From: Eukaryota sp. TZLM1-RC
Lineage: Eukaryota > Metamonada: BaSk clade
Direction of reading: 5' to 3'
Assembly (NCBI GenBank): GCA_040285825.1
Contig: JAUPSS010000001.1
Location: forward strand, 1,550,001-1,614,000
Length of the DNA: 64,000 bases
A program made the position numbers and the translations under genes. Below are positions 10,181 through 21,274 of this stretch, piece by piece; position 1 is the first letter of the stretch; each line of letters starts with the position of its first letter. Below the pieces are notes generated by a model. The model was not told where the DNA came from. It saw nothing but the letters and a program-made list of their open reading frames with translations, and did not search any database.

Positions 10181-10734
10181 ATTGATATACCCAAGTTAAC
10201 TACATCGTATATTTCTTACCATCAATTGATCATGGAATTGTTGTGGCTGTACTATTGTAAACAAAAGGTGATACAAGTTTTGATAATGACACAACCTTCC
10301 TTTAAACAAAAGTAGGAGTTTAATCAATTGCACAACTTTACTGCTTTGCGAAAAATTGAGTGTTTCAATTATATAGAACATCTAAAAAATACATGACACA
10401 AATTTTTCTTTACCAGCAAATTTTAATTTAAGGAACAAACCTGGAGTTAAATTTTCATTGATTTCATAAACCTGAACAAAATAACAATAATTGTGATTGT
10501 TGAAAAATTTAACAACTTCTTTTTACCAATTTCAGTTGGAATGCCATAGTTTGGATTTCTTGATGTATGAACAATTGGCTTGCTACAGTTTACCATTTTT
10601 CCAAAATAATCACTTTAATAGTCAAAAACTACCAATAATTATTAAACAAAAAATAAATTCATGATTAGGTATGATGATTCGCATACTGTCAATTCCTAAA
10701 AAACCTAAGAAGTGCTACTTGCAAGATGTTTGAT

Positions 10735-11197
10735 AACTTTGCTTAAGAAGTTTTCCTAAATCTGCTAAAAAATCAGACCTTCAGTTCCAAGGGTACCAAA
10801 AATAGAAGTAGCAACTGGGAAAAACTTGATGTTTCTGCCGCTTGCTCCACTGAGACGTTGAAGAAGGTCTTCGTAATTTGATTTCTTGGAATGCTCTGCA
10901 ACTTTGGGCAAATGTTGAATGTCAGAATTGGAGCTCTTCTTCCATAAAGACGGTAGTACAATCGATAATTAGTTCAGTTCCATCATACCAAGCACAATGA
11001 ATGTCACCTCGTTTTTGGCTCAAACTACAATTTAATTCATCAAACAGTGGTTTTGAACGAACTGGATGATGAGCGCATTTTAACAAATCATAAATACAAT
11101 CACGGACTGCATTGTGGATAATAGATCTTTTTTGAGTGAATTTACAGCAGGAAACAGGGTGATCAAATGAACCATAAGTACCACATTTACATTTCAT
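10735..11197 (-). pseudogene. RLE non-LTR element, CCHC and endonuclease relic
   Basis: The minus frame from 11197 reads CKCGTYGSFDHPVSC, the same C-x-C-x7-H-x3-C pattern as the other copies, then KRGDIHCAWYDG and ELIIDCT, matching the R-x-D and D blocks of the endonuclease. After a frame change it continues with FFPVATSIFGTLGTEGLIF, the conserved segment seen as PFAISLFGN elsewhere. It is a diverged subfamily copy without RT. Confidence 0.65.
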
Positions 11198-11394
11198 ATT
11201 TGAAAAGGATTAGGAGGAAGTAGATTAACTGATTCGCATGACTGTCAAAAATTGGATGTCTGAAAACAGTAATCCAAAACGACCAAAAACTTGTGTTATC
11301 AAAAAAGAAGAACAATTTAAATCAAATTTATGTAAATTAGACGCAAAATCAATAAAATTAAATTAAATTGTTGAGATATTAAATGATTTAAATA

Positions 11395-11660
11395 AGAACC
11401 TTTATTCGAAGTTTTCGTTTGTTCCTTTTGCCTTTTCGATTTTTGGCAATATTGGACAATCCGCCTTGAATTTCATCAATGATTTTGGTAATTTATGTCG
11501 TTCAAGTGGTAAGAATTTTGCAGAGAATTTATGGAAAAATCGTATCATTTTCGCTTTGTACAGAAGTGTTCCCAAGTACTTTAGTTTAATGATGTCTAAA
11601 CTTTATAAGGATTCATCAAGAGTTGGCGTGGAGAATTTAGTTTCTTATGTGTTTTAGTTT
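11395..11660 (+). pseudogene. RLE non-LTR element, 3' end copy
   Basis: Reads FVPFAFSIFGNIGQSALNF, then LWKNRIIFALYRSVP and the end of the ORF at a TAG (11655-11657). It is collinear with the C-terminal part of the left-edge element and truncated on the 5' side. AATAAATTAGATTAAATAAA follows as an A/T-rich 3' end. Confidence 0.65.
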
Positions 11661-11746
11661 GTTTTGTTTTTATTTGATTCTTTATATAATTGGTTACAAT
11701 AAATTAGATTAAATAAAAATTAATTAATTAATTTATTATTAATTAA

Positions 11747-14020
11747 TTATAACCAAAAACCTTCTACAAAGTCGCGAAAAATATCAATCAAATACTTATT
11801 AGCAGGATACTGAATCCACCATGGAAAACAAGATAATTCAACTAAATATTCATTCTTGATTAGTTTAACAGATTTAATTAAACCTTGACTAATAAGTTTT
11901 GTTGGAGATAGAGGAGAATTTGACAAACTGTTTCTATCGAAACGAATTAATTGAATAAATTTTAAAGAAGGAAAGTTTTGCTCAGTGATATTGGTTGGAA
12001 CTACATGAATTACCAATTCCTTCAAATTTGCTAATTGTATTTTAGTACTGGAAGACTGCAATTGTAACTCCACTTCCAATTTAACAATAGATTGAGGTAA
12101 AGGTATTTGTCCTTCTAACATTTGGTATGAAACACCATCAGAACGTAAATCAGAACATACCACCAATTCTTTTAATGATGTGAGATAGCTTAAATCTGTA
12201 ACATTAATGTAAATGTTTTTAAGCACCAACTTCACTAGTGAAGTGGGTAATTGTTGTATGGTGAATGAACAAGCCAGTTCTAGACATTTGAGATTTGAAA
12301 AATGTACTAAATTGAGTTTACAAGATCTTGACTTCCCACCAAGCTTAATAACCTCAACATTTGGAAAAAAGGACAATAAATGCAGATTGTAGTCAACTGA
12401 ATCAAAGTAAACATCAAGTTTTTGAATTCTAGTATTAATTACTTTGGGAAAAGTGAATTCAAGAGTAAGTTGTAATTGTAAATCACAAATATCATCATTT
12501 AAATTTAAATCTTCAGGATCTTTCAAAAGCATTGTATTTTGAATTGGATGAGCATTAAACACTTCTTTGGCAAGTTTGGCTACTCTTTTACTAATTGAAC
12601 ATTTGGTGTAAAATCTTGCTTTAACATAAGGGTGATTACCAAACAAGTTTTTCAAAAACTCAAATAATTCCCAATAAACAAGGTTAATTAGACCACTAAA
12701 CATTCTATCCAAAGGTTTTTTTGAATGATGAAAACTGCCAAGTATTTCAGAACCAAATACTTTGACAGGTTGTGGTCGATCAATCAGATCACCTGTACCT
12801 AACTGACCTTTATAGTTCCTTCCCCAAGCCCAAACAGTGTTTTTGTTGTAGGCAAAAAGAAAGTTTTCACCTACAGAAATACCTTCTATATTAGTGAAAG
12901 CTTCAAGACAAATTGGTTCATCACAATCTTCATAAAGTTCACTAATTCTGCTTAAACTACCCCACACAAAAACTCTACCACTCTTGTTAATAGCAGAGTA
13001 AATACCATGAAACACCATAATAGAAACAATGTTAGTTAACCCTTTTACTTTGATGGGTTTGTTATTAAAAGAATCTTTGTTAGAAACATTGATAAACTGC
13101 CATACATCACCATTTATATCAACTACTAATATTTCATCTTTATTTCGAAAACCTCCTCGAACTAATGAAACAGAACCCTTAAACGGTGTTCTTGGAGTTA
13201 AATACTGAGTAACTGGTATCTTGGTGAAACGCCTCCCACTGTAATAAAAAAAATTGCCAATAGAATCAATTGCGATAAATGAACTACCATCAATGTAAAG
13301 AAACACAATATCATTTAAATCTTCAATTAATTCATATAATTTACGGTATCCCCATTTAATAACTTGACCTTCTGTGGTCAAAGCTAATGAAAAACAAGCT
13401 CCATTAAAAATTTCCTTAAAATTATAAGGAATCATTATCAAAGTAATTGGGAGAATACTACTGCTGGACATATTAATTTGATTGAACCTATTCCAACCCC
13501 AACCATATAACTTACCTTCAGAAGAAATGGCATGGGAATGATTGAAACCAGCGGAAATAGAAATAATGTTAGTTAATGGTATTTTGATTGGTGATTTGAT
13601 TACTTCCAATCCGTGATAAAGAACTTGACCATTAACATTATCTCCCCAACCATAAACCTCACCAGAATAAGTGAGGAGGAGGGTATGATAAAAACCACTT
13701 GAAATACACTTTACTCCAACCTCCCGATCGATCGGAGAGTGGCTTATTTGGGACCAAAAAACCGATGAATCACTGCGAGCACGTGATAAAGCAGCAGAAG
13801 ATGAACAACGGCGGTGTCTGCACTCAAAATATTCAGCTGTGTCAACTGGCACTGGAGGACACAAAGAGGAGGGACATGGTAAAACATTACCATGTGGAGA
13901 TCTATCACCCGTTGTTGAAAGAACAACAGATGAAATTTGTGAAGAGGTGGAATGAGAATGGTACGCATCTGACTCAACTGGAGCCGAATGATCAAGAGGG
14001 GGCATGTGAGGGGAATGCAT
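11747..14020 (-). CDS. RCC1-repeat protein with C-terminal leucine-rich region
   Basis: A 757-codon ORF starts at ATG 14020. Residues about 1-85 are Ser/His-rich and low in structure. From about 95 to 430 there are RCC1-type blades, recognisable by HTLLLTYSGEVYGWGDN, HSHAISSEGKLYGWGWN, VFVWGS and VWAWGRNYKGQLGTGD. RCC1 repeats form a beta-propeller that in different proteins binds small GTPases, chromatin or membranes. A segment near 455-500 (NLVYWELFEFLKNLF) could be F-box-like, but this is weak. From about 530 to 740, irregular leucine-rich repeats follow (NLKCLELACSF, SLVKLVLKN, SLKELVVCS). No signal peptide or membrane helix is seen, so a cytosolic or nuclear adaptor is likely. There is no intron. 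The partner is unknown. Confidence 0.8.
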   Translation of the reverse strand: MHSPHMPPLDHSAPVESDAYHSHSTSSQISSVVLSTTGDRSPHGNVLPCPSSLCPPVPVDTAEYFECRHRRCSSSAALSRARSDSSVFWSQISHSPIDREVGVKCISSGFYHTLLLTYSGEVYGWGDNVNGQVLYHGLEVIKSPIKIPLTNIISISAGFNHSHAISSEGKLYGWGWNRFNQINMSSSSILPITLIMIPYNFKEIFNGACFSLALTTEGQVIKWGYRKLYELIEDLNDIVFLYIDGSSFIAIDSIGNFFYYSGRRFTKIPVTQYLTPRTPFKGSVSLVRGGFRNKDEILVVDINGDVWQFINVSNKDSFNNKPIKVKGLTNIVSIMVFHGIYSAINKSGRVFVWGSLSRISELYEDCDEPICLEAFTNIEGISVGENFLFAYNKNTVWAWGRNYKGQLGTGDLIDRPQPVKVFGSEILGSFHHSKKPLDRMFSGLINLVYWELFEFLKNLFGNHPYVKARFYTKCSISKRVAKLAKEVFNAHPIQNTMLLKDPEDLNLNDDICDLQLQLTLEFTFPKVINTRIQKLDVYFDSVDYNLHLLSFFPNVEVIKLGGKSRSCKLNLVHFSNLKCLELACSFTIQQLPTSLVKLVLKNIYINVTDLSYLTSLKELVVCSDLRSDGVSYQMLEGQIPLPQSIVKLEVELQLQSSSTKIQLANLKELVIHVVPTNITEQNFPSLKFIQLIRFDRNSLSNSPLSPTKLISQGLIKSVKLIKNEYLVELSCFPWWIQYPANKYLIDIFRDFVEGFWL

Positions 14021-14108
14021 ATAACTTTGATGGTTGAATTTTTGAATAATTAGCTATAATAATAATAATTAATAATAATAATTATTATACATAATAATGT
14101 ATGGTTTC

Positions 14109-14601
14109 ATTCATAGATGGGCAATACACTTTATGTATTTTTTTGTATTTGACTTGTCTTCCGAGTAAATAACACCTGTATTCTAACAAACACCATTCTA
14201 TAACAAAACAAATTATTCTACAGCTGAAACATCTACGTCTTTTCTTCTTTCTGTAATCAAGAAGCCTCTGCATATCCACTGTATAACGCCACTTTGAACA
14301 CGTCAACAAATGACCTTTGTCTCCTCCCCCATCGAGTTGCATTAGCTTTGGGAAAGGCCTGACCACATCCTCCACATAAACTACCCATGTTGGCAGAGTT
14401 TTGCTTGTTTTTGATAAAGCACACGTGCAAGAGAGGATTGTCGGACTTAACATTGTTATGTTGAAATCCAGGAAGACGTGAAGGATTTACGACCGGAGAT
14501 GAAGAATGACTCATAAGAAGAAAAATACAAATAACCGGTTTGTATTAATACAAATACAAATACAAAATACAGAAGAATACAAGTATTTGTATTTTCCATT
14601 T
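14109..14601. mobile_element. short hAT-like element (candidate non-autonomous copy)
   Basis: The left end reads AGATGGGCAATAC followed by T/A-rich TATTT runs. The right end, reversed, reads AAATGGAAAATACAAATAC. Such GGGCAAATAC-type termini with repeated ATAC/TATTT motifs are typical of hAT elements. The flanks ATGGTTTC (14101-14108) and ATGGTTTT (14602-14609) form an 8-bp near-duplication, the hAT target length. Inside, the minus strand has an 85-codon ORF (14257-14514) with CGGCGQAFPKANATRW, a possible remnant of a BED-type zinc finger as found at the start of hAT transposases. No transposase core remains. Confidence 0.4.
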
Positions 14602-14609
14602 ATGGTTTT

Positions 14610-15393
14610 ATTGAGCTGATCCAGGTGCCCTCATAGCCCAATATGTCTTTTAGTTTGTGTAGATACAATCTCACCTGTACTTTACCATGACATTGTTCAG
14701 TGGACACCACTAGTATCACCCAATTGGAATAGTTGTTTGGAAATGTATATTTCTTTATTAAAACCAAACACTCGTACACTGAACTCCAAATTACAACTTG
14801 ACTCGACTTGTGACATTTTCTAGAAAGCCGGTGAGATTGTTTCACGAAATAGATGTTCTCTCAGCCCCCCACTATGTTAGAGCTGCTGTGTGCTTACAGT
14901 TTTGGTGGGATTATTTTGGCGAATTACCGTTGTAGAATTCCTCATTTTTGTTTGTTTCAAGAACTTAGTTTCATGAAATTAATTGTGACAAATGTAGCAA
15001 TATAAGATTGTTGAAAATGAGCAATTACAATTAAGTCGACTTTATATGCTTGTGAGTTGAGATGATTCGACTGATTCGAATGCATAGGTCTGTATTAGAC
15101 GAATCAATAATTTATGTATTTCTTTGTTTCATTAATTTGATATCATTGATTCTACAAACATTCAAGCAGTTTTTGTAGAAAATATTGCTTTGTGCTGCAT
15201 GTATTACAGAATGGAAAGTGTTTTCTATAAACCGAGTGTGTTCGCAGTTTTAAAAACCTTTTATTTTATTTTTTTTACTTTTATATTGGTTACCATATTG
15301 AGGTTGGTTAAATGTGGATTTCCTTTTAATTGGTTGTTACATGAAATGACTGGTTATATAGATAAATTTCACAACGGACAAATGCTCTCAAGT
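14610..15393. other. no recognisable gene
   Basis: An 81-codon minus ORF (14600-14845) and a 94-codon plus ORF (15190-15474) have no domain. The second has a hydrophobic N-terminal third but runs into the duplicated segment that begins near 15394. I see nothing I would annotate. Confidence 0.4.
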
Positions 15394-16600
15394 CAGAGAC
15401 AAAAGACCATTATTCAAGATGTTATGGTGATGGTGAATAAAAATCTCCAATTGGATGCACAAAGTTGTCTCTAACTTATACTTTTGTGGGAGTAGAAGAC
15501 AATTTTGTTTCTTTGAATAGGTCGTCTCATTATTTCTTATTCAATTGTTTTATGGTATCAAAATTACTATACAAAGTTGGAAATAAAATCTGAATGAGGT
15601 GGTAACTAATCTGTACCCAATGCCATATTTTTTCATTAGAGAAAATTTCAAAAATGCAAGTTGCGATTTCCTCGATTACGAAATGCCCTTACATCACACA
15701 GATTATCAAGCTGTCCTTCAATATGTCAAACTCTTGTTGTTTATAATTGTTCCACAAACGTGAGATAAATTTAACGTTAAGTAGACAATTGCAACAAATG
15801 ATATCGGATAGAACAACTTATTGGTGCTAGTAATAAGGGCATTTATAGTTAAACACAGCAATCAATGAACAAACGGGTGAAATTATTATTGAAACAATAA
15901 TCCCAAGAAGTTGTTAAGGCATCCAAATGTTCCTTGATCAATTAAGATATTCAGCTACGTTTTTTCAGTAATTAGTGTTTTTAAAATGTTATTCAATTAG
16001 TTAGACAGACTTTTGGAGACTGAAAATTTAGCCGATTTCTCTATCAAAATCTTTTATTTGAAATTCCACACTAAATATAATAAACTCAGCACCAATGGGA
16101 TGTAATTCATTGAACCAAAATTTCCTCTACAAAATCTTGATTTGCTAGTCTAGCTAAAGCTTCTCTAATTCGATTGAGGAACGGAGGAGATCTATTAATT
16201 AATGCAAATTGTATTCGAGAGGGCCATAAAGACATCAAATCTCTTCATTGTTTTTTCTGGAACCATTTTTCGGAAATCATTCAAAAAAAATTCCTGCTTT
16301 TACTAATAGTCTTCCATTTATCGAAAATGGGAAAAAACTGCCTGGAAAACAAAAACTGAAAACAAACAAAGGAAAACTGTGGGAATTCTTCCATTTTATT
16401 GCAAAAAATTTTGTCCCAAAGTTATAAATTTCCAATGTTTTCGGCCATCAAGTTTTTACAAACACACGTTTCAGAATAGTGTATTGAAAAGTGAATTTTG
16501 AAACAATCTCCAGAAAGAAAAACTAAGTCCAAATCTGATGTCAACCTTTACTCAACAACTCAATGATATTGTACTTATAGATCAAGGAGAAATTGTTTGT
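15394..16600. repeat. segmental duplication, copy 1 (pair of 20569-22105)
   Basis: From CAGAGACAAAAGACCATTAT (near 15396) onward, the sequence is collinear with 20569 onward through the whole region upstream of the KIFBP-like gene and its first 15 or so codons. Examples are the shared AATGCCATATTTTTTCA and CACACAGATTATCAAGCTGT. Copy 2 carries an extra insertion at 21407-21729. By eye identity is roughly nine bases in ten. Confidence 0.8.
16085..16375 (-). pseudogene. RLE-type family B element, 3' end relic
   Basis: The minus strand reads ENGRLLVKAGIFF through broken frames to NRIREALARLANQDFVEEIL. The same end is better preserved on the plus strand at 21407-21661 (WRSRIQFAIINRLPRFFNRI). It lies within the duplicated segment, so its twin is the split relic at 21275-21950. 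Confidence 0.5.
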
Positions 16601-16660
16601 TTCCAGGTTTTAGAACACAAGAACCTACAGTGTTTTGATGGCGAAATTGATGATAAATAA
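16538..16660 (+). pseudogene. duplicated start of the KIFBP-like gene
   Basis: The ATG at 16538 is followed by MSTFTQQLNDIVLID, nearly the same as the start of the gene at 22048 (MSTFVQRLHDIVLID). Then the similarity ends and the frame runs to TAA at 16658-16660, giving 40 codons. It is the 3' end of duplication copy 1 and a fragment, not a working gene. Confidence 0.65.
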
Positions 16661-17168
16661 ATTCCAAAGTCGACTTAGCTCATTGAAGTCACTGTAACAA
16701 CTGACTTCAAGATGTAATTGTCAAATTGAACTTTAACAACGAGCATCTGATCAAAAAGTATTATTTGTCTCTAAACCTGCTTTACTGTTGATTATGACTA
16801 TGTTCTTGGGACATGAGGGTGTATAGGGTGTATTGCAGTATGTAATTTTTCACGTGGAATATGGTATTTCCCTCAACTTGAGCACAAAAGGGGAATATTC
16901 ATTATACTACAAACTGAGTAAATTACAATAGAAATACAATATTGAATCTTCAAGGTTAACACCACTTCTGTTTGGGAGAAGAATTAACAAAACATCGTGA
17001 GGGTCAAAAAACGTAACTTGTAATTTTTGGATTTTGCGTTTTGACCTAAACCAATTGTCATGTTGCAGTTTTGTATATTGGGGACGTCTCGAGTTGTTTG
17101 ATTATTATTGATATTCATATTGCAAAAATTTCAAACAAAAACACATTTTTTCACTTTCTTCAACAGTC
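16661..17168. other. intergenic, nothing recognised
   Basis: Unique AT-rich sequence between the KIFBP fragment and the membrane-protein gene. It presumably holds the promoter of the latter; no specific site is identified. Confidence 0.4.
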
Positions 17169-18858
17169 ATGAGCAAACCACAGGAGATACTTGTATGTCA
17201 ACAGTAGCATCTGACACCAGAAGCAAACACACCCTTCAGTCGATTTGGAGCAACCACTTATCACAAAGCTCAATGACACTGTTGATCGGACCACCAAACC
17301 TCAAACCAAGAATACAGCATGTTTTATTCTTTTCATTGGTGTTGTGATCGCCGCAATGGTTTTCTTTGTTCTGATCATGAGTGATGAAATTCCATCCGAT
17401 CCATCCGATCCGAGGACTTCTTTTTCCATTTCAGGGTCTGTTTTATTGGAAGGTCAATCCTTCGAAGCTGATGTTGTTGCTGGTATCGAAGGCTCTGAAA
17501 AGGAAGAATCAACAACTACAACTAACGGCCATTTTGATATCATTCTGCTTGCAAATCCGGATGATATTGTTAAAATAGCAGTCTCAAGTCCTGACCAGTG
17601 TTTTGAATCATTAAAAATTACAGAAGTTGTCTCTGAAGCACATAATTTGTCTATTGGTCCCAAACCAGCATCTAAAGAGTTTGAAGTTTCAGGAACGGTT
17701 TATTTTGACGGTTCACCTTCATCCAACGCTTGGGTTTCAGTTAAAGCTACTGAAGGGTCTTCAGCACAAAGGAGCCAAAGTACTGACTCTTCTGGAAGAT
17801 TCAGCCTTATTGTTGATGGATACTGCAGATCTGATTTTGATGTTGCTGTCACCGCCACTGATGATTCTTTTGATGATAAATTGCTTACTGTATCCATGGA
17901 TGATCGTCAAAACGTAGACATAACAGTGATTAAGACCTACACTGTTACTGGAACATTGTATTTATGGGATGAGCCTTCTGATGTTGTTGACGTACGCCTT
18001 ATTGACTCTGCAAATACCACTCACCGTGTCAAACCCAATTCAAATGGCCATTTTACGTTCTCTAAGGTTGCTAAAGGTCCAGGTGAAATTGGTATTTATC
18101 CTTATTGGGAGTACATGCACTATGATATTGATGTTTGTGAGGACATGAATCATTATAACATTACTGTTTATGAAAGTACGCAAATTACCATGAAAGTTAA
18201 GCAAAACGGATATTCTGTGGCTGGTGCTATGATTGACTTTAATGGAGAGGATTCCTTGGTGACCAATAGCAATGGAATCATCAGAAGGTATGTTGACATT
18301 AAACATGGAGCCTCATATACAATCACTGTATATGGTCAACGCCACATGCCGTTGTCCACTGAGTTTTTCATTGGAGATGATCCAACAATCATTTTTGATC
18401 TCACCCCTGCTTCCATCGAGTTTACCCACAGTGGTGATGTTGTAGCTATTGATTTTGCAAGAGAATACTGGTATGATTCTTCCTCATTACACTCTGAATG
18501 GTCTAATGTTGCCTTTTGTCAAGATGGAACAATTTACTGGAATAATTGTGGAAGTTCTATGAATAATGTCATCTGTGTCAGTCATATTCATGATTTGTCT
18601 TTTAAACTCTTCCCAGATTGGACTTCTAGGAACATTGAGTTCACTAATCAACGTCACACAATTGGGGGTCAAGAGTGTATGGAAGTAAGATGGGATGAAG
18701 AAAAGACTGTCCATCATTTTTGGTGCCTGACAAATGAAAACCACAATCTCAAATATGAACGCTTCAAACGAAGCTTTTTTATCTGGAACAGCGTAGAGGA
18801 AGTTCATTTCAGGGACCATGTTTACCATAGCCGCTATTCGAGATACCAAAATTGTTGA
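17169..18858 (+). CDS. type II membrane protein with repeated beta-sandwich domains; join(17169..17192,17221..18858)
   Basis: The long frame has no ATG before its membrane helix, only an in-frame TAG at 17206. Removing a 28-nt intron (17193-17220, GTATGTCAACAG...CTGACACCAG) joins ATG 17169 (MSKPQEIL) to the frame and gives 553 residues. A hydrophobic helix (about residues 38-60, CFILFIGVVIAAMVFFVLIM) follows a short polar tail, so the N-terminus should be cytosolic and the rest lumenal or extracellular. From about 70 to 400 there are four or five repeats with the pattern FEVSGTVYFDGSPSSNAWV, YTVTGTLYLWDEPSDVVDV and S-T-D-S-S-G-R-F. This is the signature of carboxypeptidase regulatory-like or CnaB-type beta-sandwiches. 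The C-terminal 130 residues are Cys/Trp/His-rich and unassigned. It is probably a surface or endomembrane adhesion-type protein. Confidence 0.7.
17193..17220 (+). other. 28-nt intron
   Basis: GTATGT at the 5' end and CTGACACCAG at the 3' end. It removes an in-frame TAG and connects the only suitable upstream ATG. It matches the size and ends of the introns in VPS29, CLN3 and GAPDH. Confidence 0.65.
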
Positions 18859-18984
18859 AGATAAATATTGTAGCAGTTGAATTTCGTCACCATACTATTC
18901 TGCTTTTAGCATAAATTTCATGTAAAAAATAATGAACAATGTTTTGAAAAACACTATAGCAATATCAACACTTTGTTTGTTCTT

Positions 18985-19138
18985 TTTTGTGGTAACTCAA
19001 TGTGACCTTTCGATTCAGGAAAGTATCACGTAATTATGAATTAAAATTCATTGTCTCATTGATATTTTTTGATTTCTTCCATTCAAATTCACACACTGAT
19101 ATTTTCTATTTAAGTTGAACTGTGCACAGAAAGCAATA
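18985..19138 (+). repeat. decayed LTR related to the 2494-7776 element
   Basis: Segments such as TGTGACCTTTCGATTCAGGAAAG, ATCACGTAATTATGA, TTTTTTGATTTCTTCCATTC and GTGCACAGAAAGCAATA are collinear with the 152-bp LTR at 7625-7776, with many changes. No partner LTR or pol is adjacent, so it is a probable old solo LTR. Confidence 0.5.
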
Positions 19139-19439
19139 CCAAAAGGAATTGTTTTTCGAATTATGGGGACTAATATTGCATGAAATCCGTAATATGACGT
19201 GTTTCAAAACACTCGTTTCCAGCAATGTTAACTGCACAAGACCGAGTGAATACACGTGGCACAGAATGGGTGTCTGTCATGTAGTGAGAATATACCTCTC
19301 ATCTATCAAATTTTACTCTTGTCACTCCATTTTGGACTTCTTGTTGCCTGTTCTGGGAGGTTTTCACCATTCCCACACTTCTCCCTCACTTGATAAACTA
19401 GGTTCCTATTTCCCTCACTCAACTGTTGATTCGAGCTTT

Positions 19440-19815
19440 AGGATTCCTCTGTAATCTTTTAACCTTTTCTATAACTCCTTCAGTTCATGCTCCACTACTG
19501 GCCCTCCACAAACTGCAACTTATGCTGCTCTACCACCGACGCCTCAACCGGTACAGTCCATGTACACACCTCCTGCTCCTCGCTCATCCGGTAATGATAC
19601 CTGGAAAACTTTCCTTGAAAGCTCTGCTTGGAAGTTAAACAAAACTGTTAGTCATTCATCAAACAAAAACGCTTCTTTCCCTAGCATATTCCTTGATTTG
19701 AAGCTTTCTGATGGCATTTCATAGGAAAATGTTTAAATTGAGCTAAACGAACGAGAACTGGAAGCCTGTTTCAATACCATTGAAGATATCTTTGTTCATT
19801 TAGACAACCTATAAT
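19440..19815 (+). pseudogene. coding-like relic, Pro-rich then helical
   Basis: One frame reads QTATYAALPPTPQPVQSMYT, DTWKTFLESSAWKLNKTV and, after a stop and a shift, ELNERELEACFNTIEDIF, ending in TAA. The composition is that of a protein C-terminus but frames are broken. I do not recognise the source. It follows the LTR relic and may be a remnant of a Gag or of a host gene. Confidence 0.3.
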
Positions 19816-19969
19816 AAAGTAAGTTATTTTGTGAACAAATATTTGATGTTTTTTGTTGTTTATTTGAACATTAATGGCACGTTATTATGCTAAAAAGCTC
19901 CTAATCTGTGTGTTTTAGGTTTTGTGTATTTTACACCATTAAATAAAAGTTGAAAACTAAGGCCCATAT

Positions 19970-20180
19970 ATGGCGTAGAAACCAGACGTTGGTGCAAGAT
20001 CTGGTTGGAAAATAATCAATAGATTACCTCGTTTCTTTTATCGAATAAGTGCAGCAATGTCGAGAAAACAAGCAGACCAAAATTTTGTAGAGGAAATCTT
20101 GGTTCAGTGAATTTCGTCCTATTAGTTATGAGTTAATTTTGTTAAGTGTGGAAGTTTAATAAATAAATAACTAATTTATC
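19970..20180 (+). pseudogene. RLE-type family B element, 5'-truncated 3' end
   Basis: The plus frame reads IINRLPRFFYRISAAMSRKQ and QNFVEEILVQ then a stop, followed by a 3' UTR (ATTAGTTATGAGTTAATTTTG) shared with the copy at 21660-21690. It is the last 40 or so codons only. Confidence 0.6.
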
Positions 20181-20224
20181 TACTGCTATTTTCCGACAAT
20201 TTCAATTGTGAGATAAATAATCAG

Positions 20225-20560
20225 ACTAGAAAAGTAACGAAATCTCATTCATTCTTATGAAAATCATCAGTATTAAACAGATTTGACAAAAGAGGTTCCA
20301 AAAAGGATTCAATTCTATGAAGTTTACACATACAATATAACTGGTCTCTTACAGAATCGTGAACCTTGCTTCTAAAAGTAATAAAATGTTTACAATTTAA
20401 CAAATGAGTCATTGTAATTTTTTGAAAACATTCACATATTTAATTTTGAGGTAAATTATCAGGCCAGATAAAGAAACGAAATCTCATATTCAAAGTCCAC
20501 GCAGAATCAGTTAAGAGAGTACCATAAACTTAAGGAATTGTTGTTTCTAAGGCATAAGAA
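20225..20560 (-). pseudogene. RLE non-LTR element, CCHC region relic
   Basis: The minus strand reads LNMRFRFFIWPDNLP, then CECFQKITMTHLLNC (C-x-C-x7-H-x3-C) and FITFRSKVHDSVRDQLY with few breaks. It is closely collinear with 38.2-38.5 kb. It is the middle of the element only and lies directly before the duplication copy that starts near 20569. Confidence 0.65.
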
Positions 20561-21274
20561 GTACTATCAAGGCAGAGACAAAAGACCATTATTATAGACG
20601 TTACCGTGATGGTGAATGCAAATCTCCAATTGGTCAAACAAACTTGTCTCTAACATATACTTTTGGGAGAGTTGAAGGCAATTTTGATTCATTGAGTAGG
20701 TTGTCTCATTATTTCTTATTCAATTGTTTAATGGTATCAAATTTACTATACAAATTTGGAAATATAATCTGAATGAGTTGTTAACTAATTTGGAATCAAT
20801 GCCATATTTTTTCATGTGAGAAAATTTAAAAAATACAAGTTGCGATCTCCTCGATTACGAAATGTCCTTACATCACACAGATTATCAAGCTGTCCTTCAA
20901 TATGTCAAACTCTTGTTGTTTATGATCATTGCACAAAAGTGAGATAAATTTAACGTTAAATAGACAACTGTAACAGATGATATCGGATAAAAAAACTAAT
21001 TGGTACTAGTAATAAGGGCATTTTTAGTTAGGCACAGCAATCAATGAACAAACGAGTAAAATTATTATTGAAACAATAATGCCAAGAAGTTGTTAAGGCA
21101 TCCAAATGTTATTTGATTAATTTAGATATTCAGGTACGTTTTTTCAGTAATTAGTGTTTTTAAAAGGTTATTCAAATAGTTAGACAGACTTTTCAAGACT
21201 GAAAATGTAGTCGATTTCTCTATTAAAATCCTTTTTTTTGAAATTCCACACTAAATATAAAACTCAGCACCAAT

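Noticed and set aside
17245-17347. Start of the membrane protein at TTG 17245
   Set aside because: No ATG is available there; the short intron to ATG 17169 explains the frame and matches other introns in the window.
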